From positions 1 through 5,675 of the forward strand of contig CADAXO010000179.1 of assembly GCA_902791885.1 (NCBI GenBank): 5,675 bases of DNA. Direction: 5' to 3'. Below are positions 1-5,377 of this stretch, piece by piece (positions within the stretch are counted from its first letter, which is position 1; every line of letters starts with the position of its first letter). The DNA is from Oscillospiraceae bacterium (GTDB lineage: Bacteria > Bacillota_A > Clostridia > Saccharofermentanales > Saccharofermentanaceae). A model generated the notes under the pieces. The model made no database searches, had not been told where the DNA came from, and was given only the letters and a program-made list of their open reading frames with translations. Position numbers and translations under genes: made by a program.

Positions 1-135
1 ATTAATAACAAGGCTCATGGCAACTATCGACAGTCCGGCACTTCTTGTAACCTTGAAAGCGTAGAAGAATATCACTTCGAAAAGAAGCTTTAGGGGTTCG
101 ATGAATAAGTAAAACAGTACGTTGAGTATATTCAT
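1..135 (-). CDS. YidC/Oxa1-family membrane protein insertase, N-terminal part (cut by window edge)
   Basis: The first 45 codons of a gene that runs off the left edge. The peptide starts MNILNVLFYLFIEPLKLLFE and goes on through a hydrophobic stretch to SAGLSIVAMSLVIN. The pattern PLxLLFEVIF...GLSIVxxSLxIN is the N-terminal hallmark of YidC/Oxa1 insertases, which insert and fold membrane proteins in the cytoplasmic membrane. The ATG (135-133) overlaps the TAA of the upstream glycerophosphotransferase gene by one base (TAATG), so translation is probably coupled; a GGGGA lies about nine bases upstream of the ATG. The pairing suggests a specialised YidC paralogue serving an envelope polymer locus rather than the housekeeping copy beside rnpA/rpmH, but that is inference. 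The family call rests on a short N-terminus only. Confidence 0.72.
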   Translation of the reverse strand, partial: MNILNVLFYLFIEPLKLLFEVIFFYAFKVTRSAGLSIVAMSLVIN

Positions 136-1385
136 TATGTCAGTTCCCCGTGTTTGGCTATGAGATAGTCAGCAGTATTCTCTGCTCCGTGTCCTATATT
201 GCACCAGGTCTGTGAGCGTGCTTCGTCGCGGCCTTTCGCCAAAGTATCCTTATCCGAGCCGTTGATGCATTCATCGATCAAAGCCGCTATGTTGCCGAAG
301 TTCTCCTTCGTAAGCTTCTTGCCTATAAGAGGGAGAACCTGGAAGGACCACATCTTCTCATCGAGCCAGGAGTTATCGTAGGGAGTGTTGTCGAAGTCTT
401 CGGATTCCGTGTAGATTACGGGCTTGTTATATACGAGTGAGAAGTCGAAGAGGACGCCCGAGAAGTCTGAGATCAGAATGTCTGCTTCGTTAAGAACGTT
501 GAAGTTGTCGGGATCTCTGTTCCACTTAAGTTTGTCTGTCTCAGGATACTTTGCCATGAGGCTGTCCATAAGTTCCTTCTCTGATGTAAAGGACTGCGGG
601 TGGGGCCTGATGATTATCTTGTAACCGGTATTCACAAGAAGGTCGATGAAAGGAGCTCCGTAGATGCTTAAGATTCCGGATTCACCCCATGAAGGTGCGA
701 GCAGGATAACGGGCTCATCGTGCTTCCCGGCAGCGGAATCAGTGCAGTTATCGAGACGCTCTTTCATTTTATCCATGTAGGGGATGCCGACCAGGGTAAG
801 TTCCTTAGCAGGAAGATGCCTTACCTCTTCGAGCTTTCTTAATCTGTCTTCCTGATGCTTGCCCGAAAGGAGGACCGCATCGTAGAAATCCAGGCCCAGC
901 ATTCTGTAGCTGTCGATGTCTCCAGGCATGTGGGGGATATGAACATACCACTTAGCGCCCTTGGATCTTTTCCACTGATATACATCGAGACCAGGTGTCG
1001 TGGAAAGAACGATATCAGCCTTAACGAGGTTCATTCTGGAGATGGCCTTGTTGCCTTCGCCTATGAACTTGGCGTGTACATGCTTATAGTCTGCTTCCAA
1101 AGCCGGATCGTCGGGGCTTGCCGTGAGATACCAGATATCCTGCTCTCTTTTCTCGAACTCGTCGCATACGGGCTTAAAGATATTCCAGTAACGCTTGCCT
1201 TCCGAGAAGATGCAGTACGGCATCACATTCGAGTTGGAGGTCTTGCTCCTTCCGCCCGTGATAACGAACTTGAACTTGATCCACAGTGCTCTTAAAGCAA
1301 ACACCAGTACACCGGCTATACCGATGACTATTGAGAAAAGCATACTTCCCGTTCCGGGATCTATGTAAAGCAGTTTATCGATCAT
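135..1385 (-). CDS. CDP-glycerol glycerophosphotransferase family protein, membrane anchored
   Basis: A 416-residue protein of the TagB/TagF-like family, whose known members transfer glycerol- or ribitol-phosphate from a CDP donor to teichoic-acid-type polymers at the inner membrane face. Visible parts: an N-terminal YIDPGTGS motif (residues 7-14), one hydrophobic segment (about 15-37) followed by basic residues, then a GT-B-like domain. Typical C-domain motifs are LLAPSWG (228-234), RPHP (260-263) and the acidic SDFSGVLFDF block (306-315) followed by NKPVIY. The family is often larger because of extra domains; this copy is a compact two-domain form. The ATG at 1385 is chosen because YIDPGTGS sits close to the N-terminus in relatives; its ribosome site (AGAAAG, 1401-1396) is weak. 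A promoter lies at 1418-1447. The stop overlaps the next gene, a YidC-like insertase. The exact acceptor and product cannot be read from sequence. Confidence 0.88.
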   Translation of the reverse strand: MIDKLLYIDPGTGSMLFSIVIGIAGVLVFALRALWIKFKFVITGGRSKTSNSNVMPYCIFSEGKRYWNIFKPVCDEFEKREQDIWYLTASPDDPALEADYKHVHAKFIGEGNKAISRMNLVKADIVLSTTPGLDVYQWKRSKGAKWYVHIPHMPGDIDSYRMLGLDFYDAVLLSGKHQEDRLRKLEEVRHLPAKELTLVGIPYMDKMKERLDNCTDSAAGKHDEPVILLAPSWGESGILSIYGAPFIDLLVNTGYKIIIRPHPQSFTSEKELMDSLMAKYPETDKLKWNRDPDNFNVLNEADILISDFSGVLFDFSLVYNKPVIYTESEDFDNTPYDNSWLDEKMWSFQVLPLIGKKLTKENFGNIAALIDECINGSDKDTLAKGRDEARSQTWCNIGHGAENTADYLIAKHGELT

Positions 1386-1417
1386 TCTGTTGTGACTTTC
1401 TGTAAATTCGACTAATT

Positions 1418-1447
1418 ATTATACTTAATTAATAATAAGACAATCAA
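1418..1447 (-). promoter_or_regulatory. Probable promoter of the glycerophosphotransferase-yidC pair
   Basis: On the minus strand a TTGATT -35 (1447-1442) and a perfect TATAAT -10 (1423-1418) are separated by 18 bases. Transcription would start near 1411, about 25 bases before the ATG at 1385. The -10 overlaps a 7-bp inverted repeat, TTATTAT (1416-1422) and ATAATAA (1432-1438), which may be only AT-rich promoter sequence. It lies in the 75-base gap after the small upstream ORF, so this gene pair probably has its own start of transcription. Confidence 0.5.
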
Positions 1448-1460
1448 CATACTGAAACTG

Positions 1461-1586
1461 TCAAATCAGATATTTATCCTTTAAAGCGGCGTAATCCTCT
1501 TTATTTAACCCGATCTCATTAACCATCAGATCTTCGGCTGACTGATACCGGTGTCTGATATCGTCTGTCAGCTCGTTTCTTTCCAT
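1461..1586 (-). CDS. Small hypothetical protein, 41 residues
   Basis: An unrecognised short ORF starting MERNELTDDIRHRYQSAEDL and ending EDYAALKDKYLI. It is hydrophilic and predicted helical, with no membrane segment or Cys motif. It starts 13 bases after the DUF896 stop on the same strand, which suggests a two-gene transcript. The only ribosome site candidate is a weak AAAGAAA about three bases before the ATG, so expression would depend on coupling to DUF896. Codon use (GAT, CTG, AAA, GAA) fits the neighbours and the composition looks like a real peptide. I do not know a family for it, and it may be spurious. Confidence 0.45.
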   Translation of the reverse strand: MERNELTDDIRHRYQSAEDLMVNEIGLNKEDYAALKDKYLI

Positions 1587-1599
1587 CGTTTCTTTGTGA

Positions 1600-1824
1600 T
1601 TAACTGCCCGGATTGCTGTCTGCCTTTTTCTTCAGATCCGTAACGGATCCGTCAGGATGTTTGATCTTGATTCCGTTAAGCTGCGAAGATAAGCTTCCGA
1701 CGACACGCGCCCTGTATTCATTGCGAAGTGCAGTCTGCTCTTCTTTCTCGGCAGGGGTAAGCCCTTCTGCCTTCGACTTCCTGCTCAGCTCATTTATACG
1801 CTTGATCAATTGCTCATATTCCAT
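1600..1824 (-). CDS. DUF896 family protein (YnzC/UPF0291-like)
   Basis: A 74-residue protein with the family signature: an N-terminal helix IKRINELSRKSKAEGLT, an acidic turn PAEKEEQ, then LRNEYRARVVGSL (about residues 33-45) and a C-terminal IKIKHPDGS segment. DUF896 proteins are small cytosolic helical-hairpin proteins of Firmicutes. Bacillus subtilis YnzC is encoded in the LexA-controlled yneA operon, but a molecular function is not established. Length matches the family (about 75-80 residues). The ATG at 1824 is preceded by a modest GGACGGA ribosome site. A TATAAT -10 box overlapped by an inverted repeat lies about 45 bases upstream. The gene diverges from the plus-strand lipoprotein at 1977 and is followed closely by a 41-codon ORF. 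Confidence 0.85.
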   Translation of the reverse strand: MEYEQLIKRINELSRKSKAEGLTPAEKEEQTALRNEYRARVVGSLSSQLNGIKIKHPDGSVTDLKKKADSNPGS

Positions 1825-1852
1825 ATTCGATCCGTCCGTTTATGTTGCTTGA

Positions 1853-1895
1853 TAATAAGTATGCTTATTATATACGACTTCCGCCCATACGGAAG
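1853..1895 (-). promoter_or_regulatory. DUF896 promoter with two inverted repeats (possible operator)
   Basis: A minus-strand TATAAT box (1872-1867) lies 43 bases before the DUF896 ATG; no good -35 is visible at 16-18 bases. Two inverted repeats frame it. TAATAAG (1853-1859) and CTTATTA (1864-1870) have a four-base centre and overlap the -10 and start region. CTTCCG (1878-1883) and CGGAAG (1890-1895) have a six-base centre and sit in the -35/-10 spacer. Neither matches the Bacillus-type LexA box (GAAC-N4-GTTC). The arrangement suits control by a dimeric repressor, which is inference. Confidence 0.45.
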
Positions 1896-1976
1896 AACCT
1901 GCCCGAATGATATATGTGACCTTTATGATCCATTCTCCGTCTTGATGGTATAGCGAATCGAAAAGGAGATAAGATC

Positions 1977-2474
1977 ATGAAAAGATTCATAGCTTTGGTT
2001 TTAACAATAACGGTGCTTGCAGGAACTGCTGCATGCGGTAAGACAGAAAGAAACAGCAGAAGAAGATCTTCTGAAACTGAATCCAAACCTGATTACAGGA
2101 TAGAGGAGCTTCAGGAGATCGAAGGCACTATGCTCGAGATAACTTCCACCATCCGTCTTCCTGTCGAAGAAGGTACGGATATTGATAACACCGTCATTGT
2201 TGAATACGACGGTCATGCTTATGAGGTCGATTCCAACTATCTTAACTGCACTCTTTCTGACGAAGAGTATATGACGATCTACAGATTCTGTGTCGAGAGC
2301 GTCGAGAATAATACTTTCGCAGACTATTATGAAGAAGTATGCGACGGAGTTACATACAGATTCACGTTCTATGATGAAGACGGCGAAGCACACCTTATCT
2401 ACGACGGCTACATCTATGACAACGAAGAACTGCAGTCTATCGTCAATATCTTCGGCAATTACTACGTTGACTGA
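1977..2474 (+). CDS. Putative lipoprotein of unknown function
   Basis: A 165-residue protein with a lipoprotein signal peptide: KR, a hydrophobic core (residues 4-16), then GTAAC with Cys20 as the likely lipidated residue. The lipobox is not ideal (Ala at -1 and -2, Thr at -3). After it come a polar, Arg/Ser-rich linker (about 21-37) and an acidic domain rich in Tyr, Asp and Glu with a repeated 'Y-D-G/D' style (VEYDGHAYEVD, FYDEDGEAHLIYDGY). It is probably anchored on the outer face of the membrane; I recognise no family. Start: AAGGAG (1963-1968) is eight bases before the ATG, a strong site. It diverges from DUF896 and converges on the HAD pseudogene with only six bases between the stop codons and no terminator hairpin there. 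Confidence 0.78.
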   Translation: MKRFIALVLTITVLAGTAACGKTERNSRRRSSETESKPDYRIEELQEIEGTMLEITSTIRLPVEEGTDIDNTVIVEYDGHAYEVDSNYLNCTLSDEEYMTIYRFCVESVENNTFADYYEEVCDGVTYRFTFYDEDGEAHLIYDGYIYDNEELQSIVNIFGNYYVD

Positions 2475-2480
2475 CGGGTC

Positions 2481-3503
2481 TTATGCAGGACTGTGCTGAA
2501 CGTATGTAACCGTATCTCCGTATATGGTTGTCCAGTCGTCTCTCATGGATACAGGGATCCAGCCGTAAGTCTCGCACAGTTCGTACATCTTGTCAGCCTT
2601 ATCAAGATTGCCGTTCTCGCGCTCAAGGTCGTCGCAGCAAAGCATAAAGGCCAGGCTTCGGTAAGGATTGTTTGTGATCGTGTACTCGGCCATACTGTTA
2701 TCGCTGGAACTGTTGCCGAATGAAAGGACAGGCTGGGCTCCTATCTCGCGTACGATCAGATCGACCTTGTTCATGCACAGATCTTTAAGAATGAATTCAC
2801 CGCCGAGTATCAGTTCATCATCGCTGCTGAACATATAATCAAGTCCGTCCGTATCACCCTGATGGCTCGCGATTACCAGCTGATCAGAACCGATGATCCT
2901 GTTATTGGGAATATCCAAAGGTGAGTTCTCGAAGATGCTGCGCACGATAAATCTGTCGGTGATAATCGATGACCTGGATCATCGGAAGGTACCATCCGTT
3001 GCCTCGGGTAAGTCCCTCGTAGCTCGGCATCTCCTGTTCCTTGAAAGCCTGCACATAGGCATCGAACTCATCGAGCGTCATGCCGCTGAAAGCAGATGCC
3101 AGAGCAATACCGTGGTTTACCATCATATTGTCGGGAGCGACTCTGGTCTCATTCATGGTGATTATGTCCTGTGCCACCTGTCGCTCGAAATCCGACGCGA
3201 TATCACAGTAATCAGGATCTTCCGTTATCCTGTAAAGCAACAGCATATGGTCGAAATAATTAGGATCCGTCTCGCAGAACAGCGTGTCCTGTCTTCTACA
3301 GGAATATAATCAGGCCCGTTAACGTCAGTAACGGCTTCAACATAACCGATCAGAGCATTGCGGGTCTCTGAATCCGTCCACATCGAAAGGGCTTCTTCTC
3401 CAGTAACGGGAGCAGCTTCTGTATTCTCTCCGGGTGTCTTGGCGCAGCCCGGAATGCCGAGCATCATGGCAACAGAAAGTATTAAGCACAAACATCTTTT
3501 CAT
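2481..3503 (-). pseudogene. HAD-superfamily phosphatase lipoprotein, broken by two deletions at catalytic motifs
   Basis: The gene reads in three pieces. The N-terminus (3503 to about 3286) has a lipoprotein signal ending GIPGC (Cys20) and reaches DYIPVEDR. The middle (about 3285-2961, shifted frame) runs DTLFCETDPNYFDH ... WYLPMIQVIDY. The C-terminus (about 2960-2481, original frame) runs TDRFIVRSIFENSP ... SFGNSSSDNSM ... WTTIYGD. Secreted or lipid-anchored HAD relatives I recall read EDRIAVFDxDGTLFCETDP and DFTVYVVSGTDRF at the two joins. So what is missing is motif I (nucleophile DxDGT; about 22 bases at 3285-3290) and motif II (SG; about 38 bases at 2958-2963). Motif III Lys and motif IV (GNSSSDNSM) remain. 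The ATG at 3503 is chosen over 3518 because GGAGG (3516-3512) is eight bases before it and the signal peptide begins there. Deletion sizes are inferred from family memory. No active enzyme can come from this copy. Confidence 0.85.
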
Positions 3504-3596
3504 AGTAGTTTCCTCCATCTCCTTTCTGATTTACAACGCAATTATCATCAAGAAGCAGATCGAAACCAATAATCAATTAAGCAACGAAGTGTCGAT

Positions 3597-3627
3597 TAAT
3601 CAACACAGTGCTGAATTGTGTTGATTA
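3597..3627. repeat. 11-bp perfect inverted repeat upstream of the HAD pseudogene
   Basis: TAATCAACACA (3597-3607) and TGTGTTGATTA (3617-3627) are perfect inverted copies with a nine-base centre. There is no T-run on either side, so it does not look like a terminator. On each strand one arm carries TCAACA and the other GATTA(T/A) at a 17-base spacing, so the repeat could hold weak promoters pointing both ways: left to the HAD gene and right to the GC-rich RNA candidate. It may instead be a dimer-binding operator. Confidence 0.55.
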
Positions 3628-3640
3628 TTAATATATAAAT

Positions 3641-3835
3641 GCGATGGGAGTCGACCGGCAGTTCATATGAGCTCCACCCGGTTACTCTGCAAGTTGCGGA
3701 GGAGAGAAGCGACGAGCGCACTGTCCGCGGCCAAGAGCAACCGGCAGCGAGGAAAACAACTACCTATTTGCCTCAAAAATGACTACTTAGGTAGTTACTT
3801 TGGGTAGTCATTTTGCGTTCCTCGCTACTTCATCA
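3641..3835 (+). ncRNA. Candidate structured non-coding RNA with an H-type pseudoknot
   Basis: The first 110 bases are 63% GC, far above the flanks, with no plausible reading frame. Complementary segments fit one fold. CCGGTTACTCT (3678-3688) pairs with AGAGCAACCGG (3734-3744), with one A-C mismatch. Inside it TTGCGGA (3694-3700) pairs with TCCGCGG (3724-3730). AGCGAGGAA (3746-3754) pairs with TTCCTCGCT (3818-3826) and encloses two crossing helices: AACTACCTA (3758-3766) with TAGGTAGTT (3788-3796), and AAAATGACTAC (3776-3786) with GTAGTCATTTT (3804-3814). Because the second arm of the first helix lies in the loop of the second and no base is shared, both can form as a pseudoknot. GATGGG (3643-3648) may close the whole with TTCATC (3829-3834). 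The plus strand is preferred because unpaired bases are then purine-rich and a TATAAA box lies at 3634-3639. The family is not identified; size and style recall the raiA RNA class, but that is a guess. Confidence 0.6.
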
Positions 3836-3836
3836 T

Positions 3837-3869
3837 AAAACAAAAGAAGCACCACGAATGTGATGCTTC
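3837..3869 (-). terminator. Intrinsic terminator, probably the original ssrA terminator
   Basis: On the minus strand GAAGCATCAC (3869-3860) and GTGGTGCTTC (3855-3846) form a ten-pair stem with one U-G pair and a four-base loop, followed by TTTTGTTTTA (3845-3836). In the plus direction the stem has a C-A mismatch and is followed by AAAG, so it works leftward only. It begins eight bases past the CCA of the ssrA-like 3' end. No minus-strand protein gene ends just upstream other than int, which has its own hairpin nearer its stop, so ssrA is the natural owner. Confidence 0.75.
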
Positions 3870-3877
3870 AAAGTGAC

Positions 3878-3901
3878 TGGTGGAGACGGGGAGGGGAGAC
3901 G
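3878..3901 (-). other. Displaced ssrA (tmRNA) 3' end / integration attachment site
   Basis: The minus strand reads CCCCGTCTCCACCA (3891-3878), the form of tmRNA 3' ends in Firmicutes (TCGACTCCC...CGTCTCCACCA), followed by a terminator. Upstream bases (3915-3892) lack a T-arm, so this is only the last part of the RNA gene, as expected when an element integrates in a tRNA or tmRNA 3' end and leaves a duplicate behind. It lies 172 bases past the integrase stop, the usual place for an attachment site. GGAGACG occurs twice on plus (3882-3888 and 3895-3901), 13 bases apart. That it is ssrA and not a tRNA is likely but rests on the CGTCTCCACCA ending alone. Confidence 0.65.
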
Positions 3902-3926
3902 CTTAAGTCTACGCCTGTTATTATAC

Positions 3927-4036
3927 TGTAAATCTTTGTAAGCCTTTATTTACAAGGGTTTACACAGATTTGCCTATAATGTAAATCTTCAAGAATCTAT
4001 ATAATTCTTGAAGGATTTGTCGTAAATTTGTCGTAA
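3927..4036. repeat. Cluster of short repeats, probable integrase arm-type binding sites
   Basis: Between the attachment site and int lie repeated short words. TGTAAATCTT is present at 3927-3936 and 3980-3989. TTTACA, the inverse of the TGTAAA part, is at 3949-3954 and 3959-3964. TTGTAA/TTACAA form an inverted pair at 3936-3941 and 3950-3955. ATTTGTCGTAA is repeated perfectly in tandem (4015-4025, 4026-4036). Tn916-type integrases have an N-terminal arm-binding domain that reads such repeats near the element ends, and this integrase has that domain. Binding is inferred from position and repetition only. Confidence 0.5.
3987..4013 (-). terminator. Hairpin after int, possible terminator
   Basis: CTTCAAGAAT (3987-3996) and ATTCTTGAAG (4004-4013) are perfect 10-bp arms around a seven-base loop, 50 bases past the int stop. 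In the int direction it is followed by ATTTACATT, a poor T-run, and the stem is AT-rich, so it would be a weak terminator. It overlaps the repeat cluster and could also be part of the recombination site. Confidence 0.4.
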
Positions 4037-4062
4037 GCTGTCTACTACTGATGGCGACGTTT

Positions 4063-5289
4063 TTACTTGTTGTTGAAGTACTGTTCCATTGCGCTCATTT
4101 GGCTGGTCTTGAAGTCTTCTGTAGCATCGGTGTAGGTGTTAAGGGTTATCCTGACATCTTTATGCCCCAGAATCGCGGCAAGCGCCTTCAGATCCATTCC
4201 GGCTTCGTTCATTCTCGTTGTAAAGGTATGCCTCAACATGTGATTGTGTACATGTGGGAATTCCTTTATCCCGTAAATGTCTTCTTTGCCTTTTATCTTC
4301 TCGTTGATCTTCAGGTTGATCCTATAGAGTTTGTTATTCAAGCGTCTATAGTCGAGAACATATCCGTCTGCTCTTAAGAAAACGAAGTCTGAATAACCGC
4401 TGATAACGGATTTACATTCAATCCCGAAGTCTTCATGCTTCTTTTTCTCTTCAAGGAACGCCTCTTTTACTTTGTTGAACATGGGGATGGTTCGTATACT
4501 CGTCTTCGTCTTTGGCAAGGCGATGACCGTTTTACAGCCTAATCCTTTTCCCTGATCGTAGTTCTCGAGTGTGTGGCGGACATAGATCTTATTGTTCACG
4601 AGATCTACATCTTCCCATCTGAGTGCCAGTGCTTCTCCTACTCGCATCCCCGTCCACAGCATTACTGTAAAAATGGGGTGCAGGTAGTGATATGGTCCGG
4701 GACCTGCAAGATAATCTTCGAAAAGCTTCTGTTCAGTAAGAGTTAATGCTCTTACAGGTTTAACACTGTCGGCATATTGCCTTCTTAATTCCTTTAAGAC
4801 TCCCCTGCACGGATTGCTCCGTATTATTCTGTCTCTTACTGCAACGTCCATCACCATGCTTAACACCTTATTCAGGTTGTCTATGCTTGTGATGCTCAAT
4901 CCTCTTTCTTCGGCAAGCTTCTTATAGAAGATTACCATGCTGCTGTAGGTGATATCTTTCAGCTTGGTATTACCAATCTGGGATTCGACATAGAGTCTGT
5001 AAGGTTTAAGGTAAGACTGAAGGGTGGATTCTTTTATACCTGTCTTAAGTTGTTTCCATATCTCAAAGTATGAATTGAGAGTTATGTTTTGGTCTGTAGT
5101 ACAGATCCCTTCTTCGATGTCTTTCTTAAGCTTTTCTTCTTTAGCTCGCAGTTCGGTAAGTGTTTCGCCGTATAGTGAATAACGTCTCCCGAACTGGTCG
5201 GACCATTTGTACTCAAAAGAGCCGTTTGGTCTTTGATATTCTCCTTTCCTTAGTTTTTGTTTTCCTTTTGCGTATCTCGACTTATGCAT
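4063..5289 (-). CDS. int: Tyrosine recombinase / integrase, Tn916 Int type
   Basis: A 408-residue site-specific recombinase that would integrate and excise the element through a covalent phosphotyrosine. Domains: an N-terminal arm-binding domain (about residues 10-60; KGEYQRPNGSFEYKWSDQFGRR is the Tn916-Int style), a SAM-like core-binding domain (about 68-160), and the catalytic domain (about 180-390). Catalytic residues: Arg216 (TGMRVGEAL), Lys262 (PKTKTS), His350 and Arg353 (HNHMLRH), His376 (LGHKD) and Tyr386 (NTYTD); all are present, so the enzyme should be active. The ATG at 5289 is preferred to 5328 because AGGAGG (5300-5295) stands five bases before it. It follows xis after 88 bases that contain a possible own promoter; the element end lies downstream. 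Confidence 0.93.
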   Translation of the reverse strand: MHKSRYAKGKQKLRKGEYQRPNGSFEYKWSDQFGRRYSLYGETLTELRAKEEKLKKDIEEGICTTDQNITLNSYFEIWKQLKTGIKESTLQSYLKPYRLYVESQIGNTKLKDITYSSMVIFYKKLAEERGLSITSIDNLNKVLSMVMDVAVRDRIIRSNPCRGVLKELRRQYADSVKPVRALTLTEQKLFEDYLAGPGPYHYLHPIFTVMLWTGMRVGEALALRWEDVDLVNNKIYVRHTLENYDQGKGLGCKTVIALPKTKTSIRTIPMFNKVKEAFLEEKKKHEDFGIECKSVISGYSDFVFLRADGYVLDYRRLNNKLYRINLKINEKIKGKEDIYGIKEFPHVHNHMLRHTFTTRMNEAGMDLKALAAILGHKDVRITLNTYTDATEDFKTSQMSAMEQYFNNK

Positions 5290-5313
5290 ATATTCCTCCT
5301 GATGCATAAAGGA

Positions 5314-5343
5314 TGCGCCCAAACTCATTATAGCTCGGGCGCA
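5314..5343. promoter_or_regulatory. Inverted repeat around a TATAAT box before int
   Basis: TGCGCCC (5314-5320) and GGGCGCA (5337-5343) are perfect inverted arms with a 16-base centre that holds a minus-strand TATAAT (5332-5327). No convincing -35 is seen. It lies between the xis stop and the int ribosome site. It may be an operator over an int promoter, or in the xis-int transcript a GC-rich hairpin ending 14 bases before the AGGAGG site. Confidence 0.5.
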
Positions 5344-5377
5344 CCTCTTTAGCAGTCCCTTAATTAGTACGGTTCCC

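Noticed and set aside
855..1295. Plus-strand open frame of 146 codons inside the glycerophosphotransferase gene
   Set aside because: It is antisense to a well-supported gene, with no ribosome site and no family resemblance.
2001..2393. Minus-strand open frame of 130 codons across the plus-strand lipoprotein
   Set aside because: It is a shadow of the lipoprotein, which has a signal peptide and a strong ribosome site.
2902..3290. Programmed frameshifting to make a full HAD protein
   Set aside because: No slippery sequence is seen at either join, and the catalytic residues themselves are absent, so a frameshift would not restore an enzyme.
3225..3518. HAD gene start at 3518
   Set aside because: The AAGGAG before it abuts the ATG, and the next ATG at 3503 has GGAGG eight bases upstream and starts a proper signal peptide.
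3776..3820. Stem AAAATGACTAC/GTAGTCATTTT as a plain terminator or attenuator
   Set aside because: The loop is 17 bases, the T-run is four, and the loop pairs perfectly with an upstream segment, which fits a pseudoknot better; no gene follows it on plus.
3896..3912. AGACGCTTAAGT on plus resembles an internal segment of Bacillus tmRNA
   Set aside because: It is on the strand opposite to the CCA end and the word is nearly palindromic, so the match is probably accidental.
3504..4062. CRISPR array or retron in the gene-free centre
   Set aside because: No regularly spaced repeats with unique spacers and no reverse transcriptase frame; the repeats are short and clustered as integrase sites.
4063..5328. 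Longer integrase start at 5328 (13 extra residues)
   Set aside because: The ATG at 5289 has AGGAGG at ideal spacing and begins with the family-like basic N-terminus; the extra codons include that ribosome site and half of an inverted repeat.
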